Source: Planctomycetota bacterium
Lineage (GTDB): Bacteria > Planctomycetota > UBA1135 > GCA-002686595
Direction of reading: 5' to 3'
DNA length: 64,000 bases
NCBI GenBank assembly: GCA_002686265.1
Contig: NZBA01000008.1
Coordinates: 90,800-154,799 of the forward strand
Within the stretch, counting starts at the first letter, position 1; every line of letters begins with the position of its first letter. Below are positions 1 to 8,531 of the stretch, piece after piece. Under the pieces are notes generated by a model. The model was given only the letters and a program-made list of their open reading frames with translations, did not search any database and had not been told where the DNA came from. Both the position numbers and the translations under genes were made by a program.

Positions 1-2
1 CG

Positions 3-482
3 GAGAAGCGCGATTTGCGCGTCTTGATCCTGACCGCGCGGGCCAACGAGGCGGACGTGGTGCGCGGGCTCGACATGGGCGCCGACGACTACATGTGTAA
101 GCCCTTCGCTCCACGCGAGCTGGTGGCGCGCGTCGCGGCCCAGTTCCGCCGCCGGGAGATCGACACCTCGCCCCCGCCGCAACTGGAGCTACCCGGCGGC
201 ATCTCGGTCGACCTCGAGCGCCTGGAGGTCCACCGCGACGGCGGTGTGCAGCAGCTCACTCCGCGCGAGGGCGACATCCTGCGCTACCTGATCCAGAACG
301 CTCACCGGGTGGTGACACGCGACGATCTCCTGGTCGATGTCTGGCACTACAGCAACGGCAAGGTGGAGACGCGCACGGTAGACATCCACATCGTCGGACT
401 CCGTCGGAAGGTCGAGCCCAACCCCTCCAGCCCGTCGCTGATCCAGACGGTGCGGGGCAAGGGCTACCGTTGGTACAGCTGA
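3..482 (+). CDS. OmpR-family response regulator, 5' truncated by window edge
   Basis: This is the C-terminal part of a two-component response regulator; the reading frame is open to the left edge, so the phosphoacceptor Asp lies outside the window. The end of the receiver domain is visible: a switch Thr in LILTAR, then GADDYMCKPF with the conserved Lys. A winged-helix DNA-binding domain (Trans_reg_C) covers the last 100 residues and ends in TVRGKGYRW, typical of the OmpR/PhoB class. Its TGA overlaps the start of the downstream histidine kinase by 13 bp, so the two are almost certainly cotranscribed partners. The target promoters and the signal are not evident. Confidence 0.93.
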   Translation, partial: EKRDLRVLILTARANEADVVRGLDMGADDYMCKPFAPRELVARVAAQFRRREIDTSPPPQLELPGGISVDLERLEVHRDGGVQQLTPREGDILRYLIQNAHRVVTRDDLLVDVWHYSNGKVETRTVDIHIVGLRRKVEPNPSSPSLIQTVRGKGYRWYS

Positions 483-2308
483 GCTTCCAGCACAGGCGGA
501 CGGCGCTCGCCCTCTACGGCCTGCTGCTCGTGCTCCCCACGGCGGTGCTGGGAGTGCTCCACTGGCGCCAGCTGATCCAGGACCACGAACACAGCCTGGA
601 AGCCGTTCCCTGGGAGGTCTACGACGCCGGTCGCCGCCTCGCCGAGGCGGTACACGATGAGCTGCACCAGCTCGTGGGGAACGAAAACCACCGTCCCTGG
701 TATCACTACCGTGAGGCCTTCTTCCCGCCGGGGACGATCGGCACCGACTTCGCCCTGGTGCGCTCGCCCCTCGCCTTCGAGCCGGCGCCTTTGGGGATCC
801 TGGCCTGGTTCACCTACGAGTTCTCGGCCGGAGCGGAGGCGTCCGTGACCCTGTTCGGCGGAGCCGACGATCCGGAGGAGTGGGAGCGCCGACGGGGCGC
901 GCTGCTGGCCACCGCCGCCGAGCTGGTGATCCACGACCACGACGGCGGGAACTTCCAGAGCGTGACGCGCTTCCCCGCCGGGCGCGAGACGCGCCTCACT
1001 CTCTCGGTGGCGGCCATCAACCACAGCGCGGAGACGGACGTGCAGTGCATGCTGGCCGAGCTAGTCCACCTGCGCACCCTCGAGAGCAGCGAGATCGACG
1101 TCAACCAGTACGGCTTCCACCTGCGCTTCTTCCTCGAGGACGACGGCACGCCGCGCCTGATCGCCACGCGCCGCGTGCTACTCACGGGCAGCTCGCTCCT
1201 CGACGAGATGCCCGACTGCTTCTCGACCTTACGCGAGGGCGCCTACATCGTGCAGGGCTTCTTCGTCGATCCCCAGTGGCTCTTCGCGGAGGTCCCCGCC
1301 GAGGCCGCCGCGCGAGTGCTCGACGGCTCTCAACGCTTCTTGCCGGCAGGGCACGAGCCGCCCGCGGCCGCCATCGACGAGGAGATAGGACACGTCCACC
1401 TGGTCAGGGAGCTGGGATTCGAGACCTACTCCCCCACGGATCGCGCCTTCGGCGCCCTGCACGTAGCGATCGACACCGGGGACCTCGAGCGGCGCTTCGA
1501 GCTCCAGGCGCGCCGCTTCCTGGGAGTGGCCGCGATGCTCGGCTTGTCGCTCGTCACCGGTCTGGTGCTCCTGTTGCGCTCGGTGCGCCGCGACCTCGAA
1601 TACGCCCACCAGACCGAGAACTTCGTCGCTTCGGTCACACACGAGCTGCGCACGCCGGTGTCCGCCATCCGGCTCTACGGAGAGATGCTGCGCGACGGCT
1701 GGGCACGCGACCCTGAGCGCCAGGCCGACTACCACCGGCGCATAGTGGCCGAGGCCGAGCGCCTCGAGACGATGGTCCAGCGCGTGCTCGAGAAGGGCCA
1801 GCTGGCGGGAGTAGGGCTCGAGCCGGAGCCGGCGGACCTCAACGCCACCCTGGAACCAGTGCTCGAAGGCCTGCTCGAGGAGCGCGAGGGTGCGGCGGAT
1901 GATCTGGACCTGGAGCTTGCCGAGGACCTGCCTCCGGTGATGCTGACCGCGGAGGCGGTGAGCTCGATCGTATGCAACCTGGTCGAGAACGCGCGCAAGT
2001 ACGCCTCGGCAGCCGAGGGTCCTGCGGGCGAGTCGATCCTGGTGCGCACGCGCCTGAGGCGTCGGCGCGTCGTTCTGGAGGTCTGCGACCGCGGCCCTGG
2101 AATCCCCCCCGAGCAGAGGGCGCGGGTCTTCGAGGCCTTCGGGCGCATGGGCAACGAGGCCACCCGCACCTCGCGCGGAACGGGCCTGGGGCTGCACCTC
2201 GTGCGCACCCAGGCCGAGGCCCTCGGAGGCGGCGCCGAGGTCCTCGATCGGCCCGGTGGCGGGAGCATCTTCCGGGTCCAGTTCAGGACCGCCCACGGGC
2301 GGGCCTGA
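470..2308 (+). CDS. Membrane sensor histidine kinase
   Basis: Partner kinase of the preceding regulator, 612 residues, starting from a TTG inside that gene. One membrane segment lies at about residues 12-28 and a second at about 345-365, flanking a large (about 310-residue) extracytoplasmic sensor region that I cannot assign to a family. The HisKA dimerisation helix follows, with the phosphoacceptor in VTHELRTP (His391). The HATPase domain shows the N box (LVENARKYA, near 505), G1 (DRGPGIP, near 540) and G2 (GTGLGLHLV, near 570). All catalytic motifs look intact, so it should autophosphorylate and pass phosphate to the regulator. The input signal is unknown. Confidence 0.93.
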   Translation: MVQLSFQHRRTALALYGLLLVLPTAVLGVLHWRQLIQDHEHSLEAVPWEVYDAGRRLAEAVHDELHQLVGNENHRPWYHYREAFFPPGTIGTDFALVRSPLAFEPAPLGILAWFTYEFSAGAEASVTLFGGADDPEEWERRRGALLATAAELVIHDHDGGNFQSVTRFPAGRETRLTLSVAAINHSAETDVQCMLAELVHLRTLESSEIDVNQYGFHLRFFLEDDGTPRLIATRRVLLTGSSLLDEMPDCFSTLREGAYIVQGFFVDPQWLFAEVPAEAAARVLDGSQRFLPAGHEPPAAAIDEEIGHVHLVRELGFETYSPTDRAFGALHVAIDTGDLERRFELQARRFLGVAAMLGLSLVTGLVLLLRSVRRDLEYAHQTENFVASVTHELRTPVSAIRLYGEMLRDGWARDPERQADYHRRIVAEAERLETMVQRVLEKGQLAGVGLEPEPADLNATLEPVLEGLLEEREGAADDLDLELAEDLPPVMLTAEAVSSIVCNLVENARKYASAAEGPAGESILVRTRLRRRRVVLEVCDRGPGIPPEQRARVFEAFGRMGNEATRTSRGTGLGLHLVRTQAEALGGGAEVLDRPGGGSIFRVQFRTAHGRA

Positions 2309-2643
2309 GACCGAGTCGTTCCTCGAGGTGTGCTCTGGGGGACGCGAGGGAGCCGCGAGCGACCGCTAGGAAGCTCCGGTGGGCGCGAGCCTGAATCCCG
2401 CGGGTTGATGAGGGAGTCCCTGCTCCGGGAAGCGGCGCGGCGCGGACACAAGCTGCTCGGGCATCGCGGACGATGAGGACTTCAGGCGCGAGTCGTCGCG
2501 GGTCCACCGGACCCACGCCCCTCCGTTCTCCGGCGACCGCGCCTCGCATCGAGAAGCGCACCCTGATCTCCCCCCCGTCCGTCGGTCCGCGCGGTTCCCC
2601 CACCCGCGGGCCGGCGGGCTCTTCAGGTGCCGGGGAGCGAGCC
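2309..2643. other. Gene-free stretch between convergent operons
   Basis: About 335 bases between the kinase stop and the stop of the minus-strand foldase gene. Reading frames are open here on both strands, but they match no family I know and run into the neighbouring genes. I see no clear terminator hairpin or repeat. Confidence 0.5.
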
Positions 2644-4521
2644 CTACTCGCCGCCTTCGGTCTGGGTGACCTCTCCGGCCTCCTCGCCTTCCCAACTCGC
2701 GAGATGGAGCTGGTAGCGTGCCTTCAGGTAGTCGACCGAGTCGAACGCGGCCGCGCTGAAGCTCTGCACGGCCAGTTGCATCTCCAAGCGCTGGACCGAC
2801 TCGTAATCCGCCGGCGTCATGCCCGAGAGGTCCGCGGCCCGTGCACCCGAGTGGCGCACCAAGTAGGCGAAATCCCGCCCGCCGTCGAGGGCGGCCGCGG
2901 GGACCTGCCCCTCCTCGGCGGTGTAGAGTGTGTTCGACGAGTTCAGGAATCCGGTGATCGAGTCCGCTTCCTCATCGTCCCCCGTGGGGGGAGCAAAACG
3001 TTCCTGGAAGTCGCGGAAGCGGACGTCGAAAGCCGCCGCGGAAGCGGCCGCCTCGAACTCCTCGGCACTTGCGTTGGGTAGAAAGGGCGTACCCTCGATC
3101 TCGGGTCTCTCGCCGAGGCCGTCGCGGACAGCCTCGAGGCGCTCGAGGGCGAGCTCGCCCGAGGTCTGCTCGACCCACGCCTCTGCGACACGCTCGCTGA
3201 TCTCCTCGAAGGGCGGCAGCTCCGACTCCCGCACCATTCCGATGCGAGCCACGATCAAGGCGCCCTCTTGGACGGTCACCGTCGGCACGAAGCTGCCGGG
3301 CTCGCGGTTGTTCATGGCGGCGGCCACCGAGGGCCCCGCGAGGGGCCCCTCACCGTCGCTCCACTCCTCCAGGCTGCGCTCAGCATCCGCGGGCGCGAAG
3401 GAGAGGCCGAGCTTGGCCGCCTCGGCGGCGAGATCCACGACCTCGAGGATCGTGCCCTCGGCCAGGCGGGCATTGAGATCGGAGAGCCAGTCCACCATCG
3501 CGTAGTACGCCGGCGCCTCCCGGCGGCAGGCGTCTGCGACGCTGTCGAAGGGCAGGTAGAGGCGCTCGCGTCCGGTCAGGCTCTCGTCCTCCTCCTCGCG
3601 GCGGAAGCGCCTGTGGGAGAAGGACTCGTAGTAGCGCCGGGCGAGGTCATCGGGGTCATCGCCATCGGGACGCGGGTAGGCCTCCAGGAGCCCGGCGAGC
3701 TCGCCCTCCGCGGCTTCGGCGCCGGTAGTGAAGTAAGCGATCTCGGCCGACCAGCGTCTCGGCGTGCGGTAAGGCTGCCGGTCGGGCTCGCCGAGGGCGG
3801 AGAACCAGGCTTCGAGGTCGGCCTCGGTGAGGCGCGCACGGGCCTGCTCCTCCTGGTCCGCCACGGCGATGCGCACGAGGTGGAAGGCGGTCTCCTGGTG
3901 TCGCCCCTTCCAGGTCTCCTCGATGCGAAGCGGGTCGGTCCTGCTCGCGCCGTAGTCGAGGTAGAGCCGCAGGCGCCCAACGGTCAGAGCGCGGCGCAGA
4001 GCCACCTCGAAGGAGGCCGCCGATTTGCGCACGTTGTTGGCCACGAAGGCGCGGTAGGCCTCGGGATCGGGCCAGGTGCGTAGGATGAAGCTCGCCAGGG
4101 AATCGTCGGTGACTCGAATGCCCTGGTGGGTGGCCACGTCCTCGAGGATCAAGAAGCGCGCGACGTCCTCGTCGAGGCCGGGATCCATCCGCCCGAACCC
4201 CAGAAACGGCAGGATGCGCGAGGTCTCGAGGATGCGCAGCGCGCGCTTGTGCCCGACGAAGTCCGCGTAGGTGTATTCCGTCGGCGTCCCGTCCGGTCCC
4301 GTCCAGCGCGCGTAGGTCTCCCCCACCTGATCGTTGCCGGCGCCCAGCGAGCCCATCAGGGCGCTGGGAACGACGAAGATGATCAGCAGAAAGATGACCA
4401 GGGCGAAGCTCAGGTAGAAGCGCAGGCGGCTCTGCCCCTTGGGGACGATGACGAGGTCGTCGTCGGAAGCAGCGGGGGCTGCGGTCCCGACTTGCTTGGT
4501 CTTGGCTGGTTTCCTGGACAT
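2644..4521 (-). CDS. Membrane-anchored SurA_N/PpiD-like periplasmic foldase
   Basis: A 625-residue protein with one N-terminal transmembrane segment (about residues 35-56) after a short basic/Ala-rich cytoplasmic tail. This is the topology of PpiD, a periplasmic chaperone/peptidyl-prolyl isomerase of the inner membrane. Residues about 105-185 resemble the SurA/PpiD N-terminal chaperone domain: a helix with a resident Leu/Ile pattern, then AYRAFVANNVRKSAASFEVALR. A C-terminal region around EISERVAEAWVEQ resembles the end of PpiD-type proteins. I could not place a convincing parvulin active site, so isomerase activity is uncertain. It lies downstream of the pseudopilin operon, consistent with helping exported proteins fold. 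Confidence 0.6.
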   Translation of the reverse strand: MSRKPAKTKQVGTAAPAASDDDLVIVPKGQSRLRFYLSFALVIFLLIIFVVPSALMGSLGAGNDQVGETYARWTGPDGTPTEYTYADFVGHKRALRILETSRILPFLGFGRMDPGLDEDVARFLILEDVATHQGIRVTDDSLASFILRTWPDPEAYRAFVANNVRKSAASFEVALRRALTVGRLRLYLDYGASRTDPLRIEETWKGRHQETAFHLVRIAVADQEEQARARLTEADLEAWFSALGEPDRQPYRTPRRWSAEIAYFTTGAEAAEGELAGLLEAYPRPDGDDPDDLARRYYESFSHRRFRREEEDESLTGRERLYLPFDSVADACRREAPAYYAMVDWLSDLNARLAEGTILEVVDLAAEAAKLGLSFAPADAERSLEEWSDGEGPLAGPSVAAAMNNREPGSFVPTVTVQEGALIVARIGMVRESELPPFEEISERVAEAWVEQTSGELALERLEAVRDGLGERPEIEGTPFLPNASAEEFEAAASAAAFDVRFRDFQERFAPPTGDDEEADSITGFLNSSNTLYTAEEGQVPAAALDGGRDFAYLVRHSGARAADLSGMTPADYESVQRLEMQLAVQSFSAAAFDSVDYLKARYQLHLASWEGEEAGEVTQTEGGE

Positions 4522-4614
4522 TGGGTTCGGTTCGCGCGGGACCCGGGAGAGGGAACGGGAGAGTGTACGCAGGCGCTGACGCCCGAAGCAAGCTGGAGGC
4601 GTGGGTGAGGGGGC

Positions 4615-5499
4615 TCAGCCCAGCAGCTCGCCGTCACGGGGCAGGTCCCCGAGGTCGGCCAGGCCGAAGCGGTCGAGGAAGGCGCGCGTGGTCCCGTACT
4701 CCAGGGCGTGCCCGGGCTGGTCGGAGCGCCCCGTGACACGCACCAGGCCGCGATCGGCGAGCCCGCGCAGCATCGGGCCGCACTGCACGCCGCGGATGGC
4801 CTCCACCTCGGCCTTCGTGACCGGCTGGCGGTAGGCGACAACCGCCAGGGTCTCGAGGCCGGCCGGCGAGAGGCGCTCGACCTTGCGCGCCTTCTGCAGC
4901 CGGCGCACGACCTCGTCGGCGTCCCCTGTCGTGCCCAGGCGCCAGCCGCCGGCGATCTGGCGTAGCTCCAGGGGCAGGCCGCAAGCCTCCAGGCGTCGGC
5001 CGAGCTCCCCGAGGGCGCGCCGCACGCGCGCGGGGCGCGGATTCTCGAGCAGGCTGACGAGGCGACCCACGCCGAGGGGTTCAGGAGAGGCGAAGACCAG
5101 CGCGGCGACGGAGCGGACCAGGCGCTCCTCGTCTTCCGGCGTGGGGGTGCCGTCGGCCTCGCTCTCGGTTTCGCTGCCGGTCTCGGTCCCCGGCTCGACC
5201 TCGGTCTCGCTGTCGATCACCACTTCGGTTCCCGTGCCGGGCTCGTTGCAGGCCGCCATGTCGAGTTCCGCTTCGGCACCGGCCTGGGCGTCAGCACCGG
5301 CTTCGGGGGACGGCGACGCCTCGGTCTCGCCTTCCTCATGCTCCTCGCGCTCCCCCGCCGCGGCCGCCGCCGGCGGGCCGTCGGCCGGTTGTTCGGCTCC
5401 CCCGCCGACCTCCTCGGTCTCCTTCATCGCCACGCCAGCCTCGCCGTCCTCGGCCATCGCGGGAGCATCGCGGAGTCGAGGACCCGATGCAAGGCCCAT
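4615..5499 (-). CDS. scpB: Segregation and condensation protein B with acidic N-terminal extension
   Basis: ScpB is a paired winged-helix subunit that joins ScpA and SMC in the chromosome-condensing complex. The family core spans about residue 124 to the end: LVFASPEPLG, LPLELRQIAGGWRL, LSPAGLETLAVVAYRQPVT and VEAIRGV are family hallmarks. The protein has 294 residues against a usual 180-200. The extra 120 N-terminal residues are very rich in Glu, Thr, Gly and Ala and are probably disordered. A later ATG (MAEDGE, residue 15) could be the true start, leaving most of the acidic tail. It starts 12 bp after the parvulin lipoprotein gene. No scpA or smc gene is seen in the window. Confidence 0.92.
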   Translation of the reverse strand: MGLASGPRLRDAPAMAEDGEAGVAMKETEEVGGGAEQPADGPPAAAAAGEREEHEEGETEASPSPEAGADAQAGAEAELDMAACNEPGTGTEVVIDSETEVEPGTETGSETESEADGTPTPEDEERLVRSVAALVFASPEPLGVGRLVSLLENPRPARVRRALGELGRRLEACGLPLELRQIAGGWRLGTTGDADEVVRRLQKARKVERLSPAGLETLAVVAYRQPVTKAEVEAIRGVQCGPMLRGLADRGLVRVTGRSDQPGHALEYGTTRAFLDRFGLADLGDLPRDGELLG

Positions 5500-5511
5500 C
5501 CCCGGCCGCTC

Positions 5512-6468
5512 TCAGCCGTCAGAGCTCTCGATCAGCTCGAAGAACGGCGCGAGGTCGATCGGGTAGCGACGCGCCATCTCGGCGGTCCACTGCAGGTACT
5601 CCGGTTCGCTCACTTCGCGCTCGTCCAAACTCGTTTCCACGGTGGATGCGATGCGCGGCCACAGGCCGATGTTCGCCTCGGAGCGCCCCTCGACGCGGAT
5701 CAACATCCAGCGGTCCTGCTCCCCGAAGGGGCCGGCCAGCTCGCCGACCTCGGTCGCGAAGGCCATGCGCGAGAGGGGAGTGCGCGCGCGGACGACCGGC
5801 GAGACTCCGCCAAAGGTGGCGCGGGGAGTGATGTCCAGGCCACTCGAGGCTTCCTCGAAGGACGCCCCCGCCTCGATGGCTCCGCGGATCCGCTCCGCCT
5901 CGTCGCGCGTCTGGGTGACCGCCATGCGCACGAGGGCGTGCTCCGAGCCCAGGACGAAGGCGCGCACGACGCGCTCGGCGAGCAGGCCGCGCACGACGTC
6001 GCCGCGCACGCGCTCGCGATAGTCCGCGGGATCGAGCCCCTGCCCGGTGGCGATCCACTCATCCAGGGTCACCTCGCCGTAGCGTTCGGTGACGTCCTCC
6101 GTCAGGCGCGCGAGGGCCTCCGCCTGGGCCCGGGCGATCCGCTCCGGGTCGAGCTCGACGCCCAGGCGCCGCGCCTCGAGCTCCACGGCGCGCTCGGCGA
6201 CCAGTCCGTCGAGGAAGCCGCGCACCTGTGAGGGATCGGCGTGCATCCAGGCCGCGAGGAGCTCGCTGGTGGTGATCGGGGAGCCGTCCACCAGGGCCAC
6301 CGGGGGATCGGCGGGTCCCGCAGCGTCCTCGGTCCCGGTCGCCCCCGGTGCCGGCGGTGCCGGCGGAGTTGCCGCGGTGGCGCCGGCGGAGGGATTCGAG
6401 GTCGCGCTGCAAGCCCCCAAGAGCAACACCGGGAGCAGACCGACAAGCGCCTGTCGCTCGGGTTTCAT
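5512..6468 (-). CDS. Parvulin-type peptidyl-prolyl isomerase lipoprotein (SurA-like)
   Basis: A 318-residue lipoprotein: hydrophobic signal peptide with lipobox LGAC (Cys20), then a low-complexity Pro/Ala linker. The SurA-like N-terminal helices follow (LVDGSPITTSELL, then DGLVAERAVELEARRLGVE). The parvulin domain runs about residues 195-285, with FGGVSPVVRARTPLSRMAF and VGELAGPFGEQDRWMLIRVE, which match the PpiC fold. It probably isomerises prolyl bonds in exported proteins on the outer face of the membrane. It lies between the exported zinc-ribbon gene and scpB with very short gaps, so it is likely read from the pseudopilin operon promoter and may serve its products. Confidence 0.85.
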   Translation of the reverse strand: MKPERQALVGLLPVLLLGACSATSNPSAGATAATPPAPPAPGATGTEDAAGPADPPVALVDGSPITTSELLAAWMHADPSQVRGFLDGLVAERAVELEARRLGVELDPERIARAQAEALARLTEDVTERYGEVTLDEWIATGQGLDPADYRERVRGDVVRGLLAERVVRAFVLGSEHALVRMAVTQTRDEAERIRGAIEAGASFEEASSGLDITPRATFGGVSPVVRARTPLSRMAFATEVGELAGPFGEQDRWMLIRVEGRSEANIGLWPRIASTVETSLDEREVSEPEYLQWTAEMARRYPIDLAPFFELIESSDG

Positions 6469-6471
6469 CGA

Positions 6472-8007
6472 CTAGCGGTAGCGCACGCGGCGCGTACGGC
6501 CGATGCCCTTGCAGGTCTCGCAGGCGACCAAGCGCATGCCCGAGGGCGGTCCTCCGGAGCGCGCGCTGCCGGTGTAGAGCACCTCGCGCGTCCCCGTCCC
6601 GCCGCACTCGCGACAGTTGTGGAGTTCGGGCTTCTTACGCAACTCCACCTCCCCGGAGTTCTCCGCGTAGTAAGCCACGATCCAGTTCTTGCGCGCCGCG
6701 TAGGAGAGACCCGCCCAGAAGGCCTCGAGGTCCTCCTCGTCTTCCTCGCTGCCGCGCGCCGCCTTCGCCATCTCCTGGTTGCGCAGGAAAGCGGCGATGC
6801 GCTCCTCGAGAGCCGCACGCTCCTGGTCACGCTCGCTCGCCGGCGCCGCCTGGGCTTGCACCGGCCCGCCGGCCAAGGCACGTTCCTCGCCCAGGAGCCA
6901 GGTGCCCAAACCGTAGGAGGCGGGGCGCCAGCGCCCCGGCTTCCTCTCCAGCCACATCTGGCGCACCTGATCCGACTCCACCTCGGCCCACAGGCCCAAG
7001 ACGCTCTCGTAGGCGTAGGCCAGGATTTCCTCGCTCATCGTCTCGTCCAGGTAACCGAGGGTCTCCTCGTAGCCCTTGCCTCGGGCCGCCACGCCGGAGA
7101 GTCGCTCGACGGCCAAGTACCAGCGGCGCTTGACCTCCTCGCGCACGTGCTTGTCACGCGCCTTCACGATGCGATCGGCGAGCTTGAGGCGGTCCACGTG
7201 CAAGGGCGACTCCTCGAAAAGCCCGTCGAACACCTCGAGCTGCGTCAGGGCCTCGTCGTAGTTCTTGCGTCGCTTCAACTGATCGACGGCAGCGAGGAAG
7301 TCGAGCTGCTCCTGTTGGCCCACCTTGATCTCGACGCGCGGGATGATCACCGCAAGCTCATCGGCCATGAATTGCCCGTCGAGAGACTGCGCCGCCAAGT
7401 AGTGCTCGAGCGCGTGGGAGAAGGCCAGGATGCGTTCGCAGTAGACGGCCAGATCGAAGTGCGCCTGCGCGTCCTCGATGTCGATGCCGACGAACTCCTG
7501 GTTGTAGAGCTCCTCCTTCGTGTAAAGCTCCAGGGCGGAGACCCACAGGCCGTCGCGCGTGTCGCGCACGAGTGCCTTCGAGACGTAGCGTGTACCGCTC
7601 TGGTCCTTGACGATGATCTCCTTCTCGGTGTAGCCGAGGATCTTCCCCACGATCTCGCTGCCGTCGATGAGCACGAGCAGCTGGGCGGTCATCATGATCT
7701 CCTCGCCCTCGACCTCGATGTAGCCGAAGCGCATGCGCAGATCATTCTCCTGCACGGGATCGAGAAGCCCCCAGGGCGCGCGCACGAGCCCGCCCGTATC
7801 GATGCGCTCGAAGCTCACCTCGTCCGATGTGTGCTCGAGGATCCGGCCCCATTGGATCGAGCCGTCTCGGAAGCGCAGCATCGAGAGCGGAGCCTGGGGG
7901 ACCGCCGGCTCGAAGGGCGTCCCACCATCCTGGAGCGCCGTGGCTGTCCCGGCGAACGTCACGGCGAAGGCCAGGGCAAGGAGCTGTTCGTTGATCATCG
8001 TCATCAC
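6472..8007 (-). CDS. Exported protein with C-terminal DnaJ-type zinc-ribbon repeats
   Basis: A 511-residue protein of unknown function. A signal peptide covers about residues 1-25 and likely ends near TATA-LQDGG. Next comes a small beta-rich segment with MLRFRDGSIQWGRILE, then a long helical middle that could be TPR-like. Two Cys pairs close the protein, CRECGGTG and, about 28 residues later, CETCKGIG. These are the CxxCxGxG units that bind zinc in DnaJ. The last gene of the pseudopilin set (GspI-like) overlaps its start by 4 bp, and the parvulin gene follows after 3 bp, so it belongs to the same operon. An extracytoplasmic DnaJ-like zinc centre is unusual. I do not recognise the family. Confidence 0.75.
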   Translation of the reverse strand: MMTMINEQLLALAFAVTFAGTATALQDGGTPFEPAVPQAPLSMLRFRDGSIQWGRILEHTSDEVSFERIDTGGLVRAPWGLLDPVQENDLRMRFGYIEVEGEEIMMTAQLLVLIDGSEIVGKILGYTEKEIIVKDQSGTRYVSKALVRDTRDGLWVSALELYTKEELYNQEFVGIDIEDAQAHFDLAVYCERILAFSHALEHYLAAQSLDGQFMADELAVIIPRVEIKVGQQEQLDFLAAVDQLKRRKNYDEALTQLEVFDGLFEESPLHVDRLKLADRIVKARDKHVREEVKRRWYLAVERLSGVAARGKGYEETLGYLDETMSEEILAYAYESVLGLWAEVESDQVRQMWLERKPGRWRPASYGLGTWLLGEERALAGGPVQAQAAPASERDQERAALEERIAAFLRNQEMAKAARGSEEDEEDLEAFWAGLSYAARKNWIVAYYAENSGEVELRKKPELHNCRECGGTGTREVLYTGSARSGGPPSGMRLVACETCKGIGRTRRVRYR

Positions 8008-8531
8008 TGTTCTACCGCCACGTCGGCGGTCTTCTTCTCGAATCCCCCGGTCTTCTCGACGAACTCGCGTCGCAGGCGCTCGCCGAAGGAGAGCTCGCGC
8101 AGGTGCAGGGTCGTATAGGACCGCGCCCGCTGCACGCCGGCGCTGTTCCAGCTGAACCTCACGTCCACACGGTACTCGCGCGGGTGGTCAGGGTTCTGCA
8201 CGGCCTTGGCCGAGTAGACGACGCCCGGCGTGTCGGGGACGGCGCGGGCGGTGATCTCCACCGGCTCGCCGACGCGCCCGTCCTCGAAGGGGAACAGGAC
8301 CTGCTCGAGGTCCGCCTCCACGGCGCTCACGGCCGAAGCGGCCGCCGCTCGCAGCTGAGCGCTGCGCGTCAGGGCCGCGCCGAAGGTCAGCATTCCCAGG
8401 ATGGCCGTCGCGCCCAAGAGCAGGATCCCCATTGCGAGCACGACCTCGACGATGGTGAAACCGTCGGCCTCGCCCACTCCTCCCGATTGCCCCGTGCCCG
8501 AGGCCGGCTCGATCCGGCGCATGTACTTCAC
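8004..8531 (-). CDS. Type II secretion minor pseudopilin, GspI-like
   Basis: A 175-residue prepilin. I chose the GTG at 8531 because it overlaps the previous gene's TGA (GTGA) and puts the pilin signal near residue 25. ADGFTIVEVVLAMGILLLG has the cleavage-site Gly, the following Phe and the conserved Glu5, then a hydrophobic helix that is both the membrane anchor and the pilus core. The leader before the Gly is longer than usual (about 25 residues). The globular domain has the beta-strand pattern of minor pseudopilins. By position after the GspK- and J-like genes and by size, it fills the GspI slot. A prepilin peptidase must act on it; none is encoded in this window. Confidence 0.8.
   Translation of the reverse strand: MKYMRRIEPASGTGQSGGVGEADGFTIVEVVLAMGILLLGATAILGMLTFGAALTRSAQLRAAAASAVSAVEADLEQVLFPFEDGRVGEPVEITARAVPDTPGVVYSAKAVQNPDHPREYRVDVRFSWNSAGVQRARSYTTLHLRELSFGERLRREFVEKTGGFEKKTADVAVEQ

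Noticed and set aside
4615..5499. Acidic repeat region of scpB considered as a separate gene
   Set aside because: It is in the same frame with no stop, and low-complexity N-terminal tails are common here.
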